Counted from the first letter of the stretch, positions 7,964-19,162 are shown. The stretch: DNA of 64,000 nt from Luteimonas deserti (GCF_013425765.1 NZ_JACCJZ010000014.1:1-64000); one strand, 5' to 3'. Numbers and translations are program-made. The notes: generated by a model from the letters alone, not told the origin.

Positions 7964-9276
7964 TACATCTGGTCGGTCGGCTCGAGCCGGGCGGGATGCG
8001 GCACGGGTGACGGCGTCGGGCCACCGCGCGCGCACTCCCAGCGCCAGAACATCCAGCCGACCAGCATGAAACCGGCCGATGCCATCGCCAGACGCATCGG
8101 GTGATGGCTGACGAGCGGCGACAGCACACCCGCGGCCAGGGCGTTGAGCACCAGCCCGGTGAAGGCCTGCAGTGAAGACGCCGACCCGCGCTGGCGCGGA
8201 TACATGTCGAGCACGCGCAGGGTGAGGATGGGAAACACCAGCGCGATACCGAAGGAGTTCAGCGCCATCGGCAGGACCGCCCACGGCACGCTGGGCTGGT
8301 CGATGGCCAGGTTGTAGAGGAGGTTGGCGGCCATCGCCAGGCCGCTGCAGGCGAAGCCGATGTTGGCCAGCCGCGTGCCGCTGATCCGCCCCGCGGCGCG
8401 ACCCGAACACCAGGCGCCGAGCATCATGCCGCCGATCATCGGCACGAAGAACCAGGCGAACTGCCGTTCGTCCAGACGCAGCACTTCGAGTACGAACACC
8501 GGCGTGGATGCGATGTACAGAAACAGCGCGGAGAAATTGAACGCGCCCGCCGCGGCCACGCGCTGGAACCGCGGATTGAGCGCGATCGCCGCGTAGTCGC
8601 CCAGCAGGCGCGAGGGCCGCAGCGAGCTGCGTGCCTCCCGCGGGTGCGTCTCCGGCAGCCGGAACCAGCACACCACCAGCAGCACCAGGGAGAACGCGAC
8701 CAGGAACCAGAAGATCAGCGGCCACCGGCCCCAGCCGAGCAGCCAGCCGCCGATGATCGGCGCGATGGCGGGCGCGATGCCGAAGATCATCGACACCTGG
8801 CTCATCAGGCGCTGGGCGTCATCCCCGTGCAGGACGTCGCGGATCACCGCACGGCCGACGATCAGGCCGACACCGGCCGACAGCCCCTGCAACGCGCGGA
8901 ACACCAGCAGGGTGACGAGATCGGTGGACAGCGCGCAACCGACCGACGCCAGCACGAAGACCACCAAGCCGCCGAGAATCACCCGGCGCCGGCCGATGGC
9001 ATCCGACAGCGGCCCGTGCACGATGCTCATCAGCGCATACGCCACCAGATACACCGAGATCGTCTGCTGCATCGCAGTCGCGTCGGCGCCGAGGTCGGCG
9101 CCGATGGCCGGAAACGCCGGGAAGATGGTATCGATCGAGAACGGCCCGAACATCGCGAGGCCCGCGAGCAGCAGGGTCAGCGTGCGGGTGGAACCTGGGG
9201 CACGGGCCGCCGTCACCGGTGCACCGCGGGCAGCAAAGGACGCATGGACGGACAGGTCGCGAGGGCGGCGCAGCAT
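7963..9276 (-). CDS. MFS drug-resistance transporter, Bcr/CflA type
   Basis: Inner-membrane proton-driven multidrug exporter of the 12-helix DHA1 group. The loop 2-3 motif is HGPLSDAIGRRRVILGG, and the helix 5 antiporter motif C-like segment is GIAPAIAPIIGGWLLG. Hydrophobic segments are spread along the chain. The C-terminal tail is short and Pro-rich. The start is uncertain: ATG at 9276 gives 437 residues with a basic leader, while GTG at 9216 gives 417 residues, closer to the family norm of about 400; neither has a clear Shine-Dalgarno sequence. It is divergent from the DUF1264 lipoprotein gene and convergent with the peptidase. The substrate is not predictable. Confidence 0.9.
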   Translation of the reverse strand: MLRRPRDLSVHASFAARGAPVTAARAPGSTRTLTLLLAGLAMFGPFSIDTIFPAFPAIGADLGADATAMQQTISVYLVAYALMSIVHGPLSDAIGRRRVILGGLVVFVLASVGCALSTDLVTLLVFRALQGLSAGVGLIVGRAVIRDVLHGDDAQRLMSQVSMIFGIAPAIAPIIGGWLLGWGRWPLIFWFLVAFSLVLLVVCWFRLPETHPREARSSLRPSRLLGDYAAIALNPRFQRVAAAGAFNFSALFLYIASTPVFVLEVLRLDERQFAWFFVPMIGGMMLGAWCSGRAAGRISGTRLANIGFACSGLAMAANLLYNLAIDQPSVPWAVLPMALNSFGIALVFPILTLRVLDMYPRQRGSASSLQAFTGLVLNALAAGVLSPLVSHHPMRLAMASAGFMLVGWMFWRWECARGGPTPSPVPHPARLEPTDQM

Positions 9277-9398
9277 AGCAACCGGGCGCAAAGACGCCGT
9301 GGCGGCTGGTTCGCAGGTGCCGTCATGTGCACGGTGGCGATGCCGCGGCAGGCCGCGTCTCGACCGCCCCTGCACGGGGCGGCGCCGACGGTGGTCCT

Positions 9399-10193
9399 AT
9401 GCCGATTCGCCTTCCACGTCTGTCCGCCCGATGCCCGATCTGGCCCTGCCTCGCTCTCCTGGCGCTGGGCGCATGCACACGCGAGGCCGCACCGCCCGTC
9501 GAGCCCCCGGGCGCCCCCCGCGAGACCTCGACCCGGCTGCTCGAAGCCGGCGCCCGCGTGCTCCAGGACCGGGCGCCGCTGCGCGGCTTCGACATGCACA
9601 TCGTGGGCTTCCACCCGATGAAGGACGACCCGACGATGCAGATGGAAGCGCACCACTACTGCCACCAGGTCAACGAGGACTTCGCCCAATGCGCCTTGTT
9701 CGACGGCGACGGCATGGGCGCCAACCTCACCGGCGTGGAGTACATCATCTCCGCGCGCCTGTTCGCCGACCTGCCGGCGGACGAGCGCGCGCTGTGGCAT
9801 CCGCACAATGGCGAGATCCTCTCCGGCCAGCTGATCGCGCCGGGTATTCCGGAGCCGGCGGAACGCGCGCTGATGCGGCAGAAGATCAACAGCTACGGCA
9901 AGACCTGGCATACCTGGCACTCCCGTCACGGCACCCGCCCCGGGGACTCCATGCCGACCGGACCGGCGCTGCTGGCGTGGTCCTTTAACCGCGACGGCGA
10001 GGTCGACCCTGCCTTGCTGGCCGAACGTGATGCCCGCCTGGGAGTGGACAGCACGCAGCGGCGGTTGGCCCGTGACGAGCTCAGGTCGCTGGCCCGCCCG
10101 CAGTCGGGCGTGGATGCGCTGCGTACGGCGTTCCCCGATGCGGTGCCGATTCCGGGTGTCGTGGAGGCGGAGGCGGATCCCTCGACACGCTGA
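9399..10193 (+). CDS. OBAP/DUF1264-family lipoprotein
   Basis: Protein of 264 residues in the DUF1264 (oil-body-associated protein) family, recognised from MHIVGFHPMKDD, EAHHYCHQVNEDFAQC, NLTGVEYIISARLF, WHPHNGEILSGQL and INSYGKTWHTWHSR. These histidine-rich segments are conserved in the family, but I know of no established reaction. The first 30 residues (basic start, hydrophobic core, LLALGAC) form a lipoprotein signal peptide, so the mature protein should be lipid-anchored outside the cytoplasm. The ATG at 9399 was chosen because it begins the signal peptide. Plant members associate with oil bodies; the bacterial role is unknown. Confidence 0.85.
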   Translation: MPIRLPRLSARCPIWPCLALLALGACTREAAPPVEPPGAPRETSTRLLEAGARVLQDRAPLRGFDMHIVGFHPMKDDPTMQMEAHHYCHQVNEDFAQCALFDGDGMGANLTGVEYIISARLFADLPADERALWHPHNGEILSGQLIAPGIPEPAERALMRQKINSYGKTWHTWHSRHGTRPGDSMPTGPALLAWSFNRDGEVDPALLAERDARLGVDSTQRRLARDELRSLARPQSGVDALRTAFPDAVPIPGVVEAEADPSTR

Positions 10194-10296
10194 GGGCGCC
10201 GGCGCAACCGACGGGACGTCCGTCCCCGGTCTCGCGGCCGGCAGCCGTGTCGGCGCGCATTCACCGCAGCGCGCAGGCGGCGGGCCGCCGCTCGGC

Positions 10297-10302
10297 TATA
10301 AT
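10297..10302 (+). promoter_or_regulatory. Putative -10 element of the glycine riboswitch-gcvP transcript
   Basis: A perfect TATAAT sits about 20 bases upstream of the first riboswitch aptamer in an otherwise GC-rich stretch (GGCTATAATGG). No convincing TTGACA-like -35 lies 16-18 bases upstream, so dependence on an activator or a weak -35 is possible. Position and match make it the likely promoter for gcvP. Confidence 0.6.
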
Positions 10303-10319
10303 GGCCACCGGCTGCAACC

Positions 10320-10486
10320 AGCCGGTGGGAGAAGCGGGTCCGCCCCGCTGCCGAAGGCGCAAACGCCCGTAATCGCTCAGGCACCCGTACCACCGGTGGG
10401 AAAAACTCTGGAGAGACCGGTTCGATCCGGCGCCGAAGGTGCATGGGGCTTCCGCCCCGAACTCTCAGGCAAAAGGACAGAGGGGC
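10320..10486 (+). ncRNA. Tandem glycine riboswitch
   Basis: Two consecutive aptamers precede gcvP. The first (about 10326-10392) contains GGGAGAAGCGGGTCC, then GCCGAAGGCGCAA, then AATCGCTCAGGCA. The second (about 10400-10484) repeats the plan as CTGGAGAGACCGGTTC, CGCCGAAGGTGCA and ACTCTCAGGCAAAAGGACAG. CCGAAGG and CTCAGGCA are the conserved core of the gcvT-motif glycine riboswitch. Such tandem elements turn on glycine cleavage genes when glycine is plentiful, often as a translational or transcriptional ON switch. The roughly 100 bases between the second aptamer and the start codon would hold the expression platform. Confidence 0.93.
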
Positions 10487-10589
10487 ACGGGGAAGGCCGG
10501 CGCCTTCCGCCGTCGCGCTCCTTCGGGGTGCGACCGCGGCGTGCCGGTCGTCCATACCCGCCTGCTCCGCTCTCTCCCGGATGCCCGCC

Positions 10590-13469
<2,880 letters not shown>

Positions 13470-13475
13470 CCCCGC

Positions 13476-13500
13476 CCCCGGCGCGGCGATCGCGCCGGGG
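13476..13500 (+). terminator. Hairpin after gcvP
   Basis: A ten-base perfect stem CCCCGGCGCG / CGCGCCGGGG with loop GCGAT begins seven bases after the gcvP stop. It lacks a U-tract, so it may stabilise the 3' end or work with Rho rather than act as a classical intrinsic terminator. Confidence 0.5.
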
Positions 13501-13664
13501 TGACGGAATTCCGGCGCGTCAGCTTCGGACGCGCTTCAGCCCGCACGTGCGTGGCGGGTCGTGGTCGACGCCCGTCCGTTCAGGCCGGGGCCGCCAACCG
13601 CGCGCCTGCGCGCGGTGGCACGTCGCTTGCTGGATCGAGGTCTCTCACTTCACGCCCCGCCCGC

Positions 13665-15728
13665 ATGCTCGTCGGCAGCTACAACCTCGTTCTGGTCGCG
13701 GTGTCCTATCTCATCGCGGCGTTCGCATCGTATGTCGCGCTGGACATGGCCGGTCGGATCACCGCGAGCCGCGGCGCCGCCGCGCACGGCTGGCTGGCCG
13801 GCGGCGCAGTCGCGATGGGCTTCGGCATCTGGTCGATGCACTTCGTCGGCATGCTGGCCTTCAAGCTGCCGATTCCGCAGGGCTACGATCTCGCGATCAC
13901 CCTCTACTCGCTGTTGATCGCGATCTGCAGCTCGGCGTACGCGCTGAACCTGGCCTCCGGCGAGCGTCTGCCGGCCGCACGGCTGGCCGTGGGCGCGCTG
14001 ATCCTCGGCAGCGGCATCGCCGCGATGCACTACGTCGGCATGGCTGCGATGCAGATGCAGCCGGGCATCGACTACCACGTGGGCTGGCTGCTGCTGTCGG
14101 TGGCCATCGCCGTGGCCGCCGCCGGCGCTGCGCTGTGGATCGCGTTCGCGCTGCGCAGTGAAGGACGCGGCGTGCCCTATGCCCGCCTGCTCGCGGCCGG
14201 CGTGATGGGCATTGCCGTGGTCGGCATGCATTACACCGGCATGGCGGCGGCGCGCTTTCCCGAAGGCAGCATCTGCGGCGCGGCGATCGCCGGCGGCATT
14301 TCCTCGACGTGGCTCGCGAGCCTGGTCGGCGCGACCACGTTCGCCATCCTCGGCCTGGCGATGGTGACCTCGATCCTCGACCGCCGCCTGCAGGAGCGGA
14401 CCGCGCAACTGGGCGAATCGCTGCAGAAGGCGAACCAGGAGCTGACCTATCTCGCCCTGCACGACACCCTGACCAAGCTGCCGAACCGTCTGTTGCTGCG
14501 CGACCGGATGGAGAACGCGATCCGGCGCGCGGTGCGCCACGGGCGGCGGTTCGCGGTGCTGTTCGTCGACCTCGACGGCTTCAAGGCCATCAACGACGTC
14601 TACGGTCACGCCACCGGCGACCGCCTGCTGCTGCAGATCGCGCGGCGCCTGTCCGAAGCGCTGGACGGCGAGGCCGACGACACCCTGGCACGGCTGGGCG
14701 GCGACGAATTCGTGGTGCTGATGGAGATCGCCGAGCCCGACGACGCGGCCTCGCTGGCCGAGCGCATCATGGAATCGGTCGCGCAGCCGGTCGCGCTCGA
14801 CCGCATCGAGCTGCACGTCACCACCAGCATCGGCATCGCCATCTTCGGGCCCGACGGCACCAGCGAGCGCGAGCTGCTGGCCAACGCGGACGCGGCGATG
14901 TATTCGGCCAAGGACCAGGGCCGCAACGCCTACTGCTTCTTCGAGCCCTCGATGAACCAGGGCGCGCACCAGCAACTGGCGATGATCCAGGACCTGCGCC
15001 GGGCCCTGTCGCTGGCGCAGTTCTCGCTGCATTACCAGCCGAAGATGATCGCACCGTCCGGGCCGCTCGAAGGCGTCGAGGCCCTGCTGCGCTGGCACCA
15101 CCCCGAACACGGCACGGTGATGCCCGACCGCTTCATCCCGCTGGCGGAGAAGACCGGGCTGATCATCGAGATCGGACGCTGGGTGATCAACGAGGCCTGC
15201 CGCCAGCTGATGGCCTGGCGCGAGGCCGGCCACACCGTGCCCTCGATATCGGTGAACCTGTCGCCGGCCCAGTTCCGCTCGCCGGGCTTGCCGGCCAAGA
15301 TCGAGGACGCGCTGACACGCTATGGCGTGCCGCCGTCGTCACTGGTGCTGGAGATCACCGAATCGACCGCGATGCAGGACTCCGACACGAGCCTGGCGAT
15401 CCTCCAGCGCCTCGCGTCGCTCGGCGTGCGCATTTCCATCGACGACTTCGGCACCGGCTATTCGAGCCTGCTGTATCTCAAGCGCCTGCCCGCCAGCGAG
15501 CTCAAGATCGACCGCGCCTTCGTGCGCGACCTGGTCCCCGGCGGCGAGGATGCCGCGATCGTCTCGGCGATCATCGCGCTCGGCCGCACCTTGAACCTCT
15601 CGGTGATCGCCGAGGGCGTGGAAACCGAATCGCAGCAGCGGCTGCTGACCGAACTGGGCTGCACCTCGCTGCAGGGCTACCACCTCGGCCGGCCGGTCGC
15701 GGCCGACGACGCCGCGGCGCGCTTCTGA
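13665..15728 (+). CDS. MHYT-GGDEF-EAL cyclic-di-GMP protein
   Basis: Inner-membrane protein of 687 residues predicted to make and/or degrade cyclic di-GMP. Residues 1-240 contain about seven hydrophobic helices with three MHYT-type repeats (MHFVGM, MHYVGMAAM, MHYTGMAA), a domain proposed to bind copper and sense O2, CO or NO. The GGDEF domain has an intact GGDEF at 345-349 but lacks the arginine of the RxxD inhibitory site (EADD at that place). The EAL domain has EAL at 472-474 and DDFGTGYSSL, both intact. Catalysis in both directions is therefore possible. The ATG at 13665 opens the first membrane helix. It resembles YkoW-like proteins and is convergent with the SemiSWEET gene. Confidence 0.95.
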   Translation: MLVGSYNLVLVAVSYLIAAFASYVALDMAGRITASRGAAAHGWLAGGAVAMGFGIWSMHFVGMLAFKLPIPQGYDLAITLYSLLIAICSSAYALNLASGERLPAARLAVGALILGSGIAAMHYVGMAAMQMQPGIDYHVGWLLLSVAIAVAAAGAALWIAFALRSEGRGVPYARLLAAGVMGIAVVGMHYTGMAAARFPEGSICGAAIAGGISSTWLASLVGATTFAILGLAMVTSILDRRLQERTAQLGESLQKANQELTYLALHDTLTKLPNRLLLRDRMENAIRRAVRHGRRFAVLFVDLDGFKAINDVYGHATGDRLLLQIARRLSEALDGEADDTLARLGGDEFVVLMEIAEPDDAASLAERIMESVAQPVALDRIELHVTTSIGIAIFGPDGTSERELLANADAAMYSAKDQGRNAYCFFEPSMNQGAHQQLAMIQDLRRALSLAQFSLHYQPKMIAPSGPLEGVEALLRWHHPEHGTVMPDRFIPLAEKTGLIIEIGRWVINEACRQLMAWREAGHTVPSISVNLSPAQFRSPGLPAKIEDALTRYGVPPSSLVLEITESTAMQDSDTSLAILQRLASLGVRISIDDFGTGYSSLLYLKRLPASELKIDRAFVRDLVPGGEDAAIVSAIIALGRTLNLSVIAEGVETESQQRLLTELGCTSLQGYHLGRPVAADDAAARF

Positions 15729-15760
15729 TTCTCCGGCGAAGCCCGGCCGCGCCGACGACG

Positions 15761-16027
15761 TCAGCCTGCCGCGCGTCGCCGCTTGCGCCAGGTGACGATC
15801 TGGCCGACGACCGCGGTCGCCAGGATGCAGACGTTGGTGACGATGAACACCCAGTCGCCGACCAGCGCACTGTAGGTCACGAAGCCGGTCGAGGCCGCGA
15901 TCTGGCCCAGGAACAGCCACGAGGACACGCCCCGGGCGCTGTCGTCGCGGACCTGGGTGACGATCTGCCGCACCAGGGTGGCGAGGAGGATCGCCGATGC
16001 GCTCCAGCCGACGAGTTCAGGTCCCAT
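15761..16027 (-). CDS. SemiSWEET / PQ-loop-type small membrane protein
   Basis: Protein of 88 residues with three hydrophobic helices (about 5-25, 38-58 and 61-80) ending in a basic tail (WRKRRRAAG), the architecture of bacterial SemiSWEET sugar transporters that work as dimers. The segment GVSSWLFLGQIAASTG occupies the place of the PQ-loop, but the canonical proline-glutamine pair is not evident, so sugar transport is inference. Its ATG at 16027 overlaps the end of the glycosyltransferase gene by 11 bases, so it is probably the last gene of the five-gene minus-strand operon and is translationally coupled to it. Confidence 0.75.
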   Translation of the reverse strand: MGPELVGWSASAILLATLVRQIVTQVRDDSARGVSSWLFLGQIAASTGFVTYSALVGDWVFIVTNVCILATAVVGQIVTWRKRRRAAG

Positions 16028-16730
16028 AGTCCGCTTCCATCGTGAGTACGCCTTCGCCGGCCGGGGCGCCCGGCCCCAGACGGGCTTCGAGCGCGAGCAG
16101 GTAATCAGCGAACCCGTCGCGGGCGCGTGCACACCGCCGCGCACTGGTGTGCACGATTGGCGTCGGCAGACGTGCGATGCGCGCCCCGGATTCGACCAGG
16201 GCATCGACGAGCGCGACATCCTCGTGCGCGCGGCCGGCCCGGAATCCGCCGCAGGCGAGGTAGGCCGGAGTCGAGACACCGAGATTCGCGCCGTGGACAT
16301 GGGGATGCCCGATGCGGCGCGGATGCCCGCGTTCGAACACCGCGCGCACGGCGTCCGCGTATGCACCCCAGTCGCGCACCGTCACCATGCCGCAGAACGC
16401 ATCCGCACCGCAGCGAACCTGGGCCGACAGCCAGTCCGCGGGCACGATGGAGTCGGCATCCGTGCAGGCGAGCCAGCGTGCGCCGGCGGCGATGGCGGCA
16501 TCCATGCCGGCCGCGCGCGCGAGGCCCACGTTGCCGCCCGGCCCACGCACGACACTCGCCCCGGCGGCGGCCGCGACGTGCGCCGTACGGTCGGTGCAGC
16601 GGTCGATCGAGACGAACACGCGCACCATCTCCCCGTCCAGGCGGGGACAGGCGGCAGCGACCTCGATCGCTGCGATGCACTGCGCGACCGACGCTTCCTC
16701 GTTGCGGGCGGGCACCACGACACCGATCAC
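16017..16730 (-). CDS. Glycosyltransferase family 2
   Basis: Cytoplasmic GT-A glycosyltransferase of 237 residues. The nucleotide-sugar binding strand is VIGVVVPARNEEASV, and the metal-binding acidic motif is in ACTDADSIVPADWL; the acceptor-side pattern HGANLGVS and GFRAGRAHEDVALVDAL fits GT2. No membrane helices, so a soluble transferase. The start is GTG at 16730, whose last three bases plus A form the GTGA overlap with the methyltransferase stop. The sugar donor and acceptor are unknown; an association with the neighbouring deacetylase and methyltransferase in building one glycoconjugate is inferred from gene overlap. Confidence 0.9.
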   Translation of the reverse strand: MIGVVVPARNEEASVAQCIAAIEVAAACPRLDGEMVRVFVSIDRCTDRTAHVAAAAGASVVRGPGGNVGLARAAGMDAAIAAGARWLACTDADSIVPADWLSAQVRCGADAFCGMVTVRDWGAYADAVRAVFERGHPRRIGHPHVHGANLGVSTPAYLACGGFRAGRAHEDVALVDALVESGARIARLPTPIVHTSARRCARARDGFADYLLALEARLGPGAPAGEGVLTMEADYGT

Positions 16731-17338
16731 CGCAGCGCCTCGCGCTGGGCGACCGAGCGGCGCGTCGTCGACCAGAGCTCGATCAGGACATCGTCGTCGA
16801 CGTAGCGGCAGTCCGGCGCGCCGAACACGCACGCGAGCCCGGCATGCACCTGCCGGCCATCCAGTGGCGCCTCCGCGAACGGATGCAGCCAGTGCGCTGC
16901 CACCAGCACGCCGTCCGGATCGAGGCTGTCGCGGAGACGGCGCCCCGCATCCGCCAGCTCGGACGCGCCCAGGTAATACCCGACTTCGCTGAAGACGATC
17001 AGATCGAAGCGCCCGGCCGGCCACTGCGCCGGGTGCTGCATGCACGCCACCCGCACATGGGCGAGCTCCGCGCTGCGACGCTGCGCAAGGGCCACTGCGC
17101 GTGGCGCCAGGTCGGTCGCCAGCAAACGGGCGCATCGTCCGGCGAGCGCCACGGTGAGCTCGCCGTTCGAACAACCCAGTTCCCACGCGGAGGCGAATTC
17201 GGCGCGCGGCAGCATGGCGAGCAGCAGCGCGCGCTTGCGGGCCTCGTACCAGCGCGTCCGATAGCCGAAAGGATCGTCCTCGCGGTACAGCGCGGAGAAG
17301 TACGCCGCATCGGTGGTGGCCGCGGACGATGCGCTCAC
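16727..17338 (-). CDS. SAM-dependent methyltransferase, NodS-like
   Basis: Class I methyltransferase of 203 residues. The SAM-binding motif I is AWELGCSNGELTVAL; motif II/III regions follow as LLATDLAPRAVALA and FDLIVFSEVGYYLG. The N-terminal DPFGYRTRWYEARKR and the ELGCSNGELT motif resemble NodS-type N-methyltransferases, which methylate the deacetylated amino sugar of Nod factors. That fits the PIG-L deacetylase just upstream, but the substrate here is not known. GTG start at 17338 overlaps the upstream stop by four bases (GTGA), and its own stop overlaps the glycosyltransferase start the same way. Confidence 0.88.
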   Translation of the reverse strand: MSASSAATTDAAYFSALYREDDPFGYRTRWYEARKRALLLAMLPRAEFASAWELGCSNGELTVALAGRCARLLATDLAPRAVALAQRRSAELAHVRVACMQHPAQWPAGRFDLIVFSEVGYYLGASELADAGRRLRDSLDPDGVLVAAHWLHPFAEAPLDGRQVHAGLACVFGAPDCRYVDDDVLIELWSTTRRSVAQREALR

Positions 17339-18084
17339 GGAAGCAGCACCTCGATCCCGCGTTCGAACCGGGCGAGGATGCGCGGCGTCAGGATGGGCTC
17401 GCCGCGGTCGCGGGCGCGCTGCGACACGAACGCATCGAGGGCGCGGCACTTCGCCGCGCGTGCGCCCGGCGACAGCACCAGCCCGGACGCGCCGCGCAGG
17501 CGCGCATCGCCGTGCGCCGGGTCGATCCAGTGCCAGGCCCAGACCGGATACTCGACATGGTGCGCGCCGATGGCGGCGGCCACCCGCCGGACCGCGCGTC
17601 CGCACGCTTCGTGGTCGGGATGGCCGTCGAACCGCCAGGTGGTGAGCACCGTGTCCTCGCGCTGCAGATGTACGGCGAGCCGGGCCTCGAGCTCCGCTTC
17701 GCGGTCGCGCACCCGGCCGTCCCCGAGATCCAGCCGGACCAGCCCGGAGACGTCGACACCCAGCGCGGACAGCGCGCCGTCCAGCTCGGCGCGGCGGACG
17801 TGACGCGCTCGCGTCGCCGGCCAGGCGGGATCGTCGGCATAGCAGGCCTCGCCATCGGTGACCGAAACGACGTGGACCGGAATTCCCATCCGCGTGGCCT
17901 CGGCCATCAGCCCACCACAGCCGAGGGTTTCGTCGTCGGGATGCGGCGAGACCACCACGAGCCGCACGACGCGCGCGAGCCAGGTCTGGGCGGGCGCGCA
18001 GTCCAGCCGTTCGAACCAGCCCGAGCCCTGCCATTCGGATTCCGCGGGACCGGGCCCATGGATGCGTCGCGCGGCCGCCGTCAC
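17335..18084 (-). CDS. PIG-L / LmbE-family deacetylase
   Basis: Zinc-dependent deacetylase of 249 residues, family of GlcNAc-PI and mycothiol/bacillithiol-pathway deacetylases. The metal-binding motif HPDDE is at residues 48-52 (SPHPDDETLGCGG), with the second metal/catalytic segment FDGHPDHEACGRAV about 110 residues later. Likely removes an N-acetyl (or other acyl) group from an amino sugar. GTG start at 18084 overlaps the acyl-CoA dehydrogenase stop by four bases, and its stop overlaps the methyltransferase start. The substrate is not identifiable from sequence. Confidence 0.92.
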   Translation of the reverse strand: MTAAARRIHGPGPAESEWQGSGWFERLDCAPAQTWLARVVRLVVVSPHPDDETLGCGGLMAEATRMGIPVHVVSVTDGEACYADDPAWPATRARHVRRAELDGALSALGVDVSGLVRLDLGDGRVRDREAELEARLAVHLQREDTVLTTWRFDGHPDHEACGRAVRRVAAAIGAHHVEYPVWAWHWIDPAHGDARLRGASGLVLSPGARAAKCRALDAFVSQRARDRGEPILTPRILARFERGIEVLLP

Positions 18085-19106
18085 AGCGGCCACCCGGATG
18101 CGCGGCTGCCCGCTGCGGTCCCGAGCGCCGCCCAGTCGCGCTCCGCATGGCACTGGCGTACGAACGTGGTGAGGTCCGCGCAGCGCCGTGCGCGCGCCGC
18201 GTCCTCGCACAGCGGGCCCGGGCCCAGCGCGCGTCCCACCCGGTCGATCACTTCGGTGGCCAGGCGCTCGAGCAGCGAGCGCAGCCGGAGCACGGCATGT
18301 ACGTGCGGCGCCCCGGGCTCGGCATCGATCGCGGCGGCCGTCTCGCGCATCAGCGCGGCCGCGGCCGACAGACCGATGTCGATCGCGCCCAGGTGCGCGG
18401 CGGCGTGCGCATCGGTCGGGATCCGTGGATGCGTGCGCAGGTGCTCACCGATGGCGGCCGCCGCGCCGTACCAGCACGCGGCGATGCCGGCACCGCCATG
18501 CCAGAAGCCCGGCCGTTCGAGATAGGCACCTGCCGGGCCGACCTGCCGGGCCCTGGCGCCGTCGAAGCGCACGCGCCCGCTGCGCACCCGCGCCATGCCG
18601 ACCGCGTGCCAGTCGTCGTCACTCGGAGACACGCCAGGCTGCGCGAGTCCGACCTCGACGAGGACCCGCCGTCCGTCCGCGACCGCGGTGACGAGCGCGC
18701 GGTCCACCAGATCGGCGCCCGAGCACCAGGCCTTGGTTCCGTCGAGACGTCCGGTGCCGTCCCGTCCGGCGTCGGTGACGAAGACCGTCTGCGCGTCAGG
18801 CGGCTCGGCCGCCCAGACGGCGTACAGGCATCCGGGCGCCGTGTCGCCGTCCTCGATGTCGGCCAGGATCGCCTGGGCGTCGTAATGGGCTTCCACCACC
18901 TTCGCGAGGCAGACATCGTCTGCCGCCAGGGCCGCGAGGGCGCGCCAGCGGACCAGGGTGCCGCCTCGTCCCGGCAAGGCCAGGCGAGGCGCCATGGCGA
19001 CGGCATTGCGTGCGGCCGCCGCCAGCGGGTCGACGTCGCCGGTGGTCACGTGAAGGGGGCGCGGGGAACCGGAGGCCGATGCGGCCGGCGAGGGAGTCGG
19101 GAGCAT
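18081..19106 (-). CDS. Acyl-CoA dehydrogenase-like flavoprotein
   Basis: Protein of 341 residues related to acyl-CoA dehydrogenases, shorter than the usual 380 or so. The middle beta domain is visible (LDGTKAWCSGADLVDRALV; YLERPGFWHGGAGIAACW), followed by the C-terminal helical domain ending in ADLTTFVRQCHAERDWAALG, the pattern of the ACAD branch that sits beside PIG-L, methyltransferase and glycosyltransferase genes. The typical C-terminal glycine-rich FAD segment of fatty-acid beta-oxidation enzymes is absent, so a role other than beta-oxidation is likely. ATG at 19106 chosen; it lies 56 bp downstream of the EAL-protein gene on the same strand, so readthrough from that gene is possible. First gene of the overlapping set. 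Confidence 0.82.
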   Translation of the reverse strand: MLPTPSPAASASGSPRPLHVTTGDVDPLAAAARNAVAMAPRLALPGRGGTLVRWRALAALAADDVCLAKVVEAHYDAQAILADIEDGDTAPGCLYAVWAAEPPDAQTVFVTDAGRDGTGRLDGTKAWCSGADLVDRALVTAVADGRRVLVEVGLAQPGVSPSDDDWHAVGMARVRSGRVRFDGARARQVGPAGAYLERPGFWHGGAGIAACWYGAAAAIGEHLRTHPRIPTDAHAAAHLGAIDIGLSAAAALMRETAAAIDAEPGAPHVHAVLRLRSLLERLATEVIDRVGRALGPGPLCEDAARARRCADLTTFVRQCHAERDWAALGTAAGSRASGWPL

Positions 19107-19162
19107 GGCCGCGACTATCGGCAGCCCCGGATGAAGGCTGCGCGACGTGCGCCGCGCGCGCG

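Noticed and set aside
5301..8069. Plus-strand open frame of over 900 codons across the M2 peptidase
   Set aside because: Out of frame with the clear peptidase; only a short part of this frame around 5475-5660 contributes to the Imm11-like relic.
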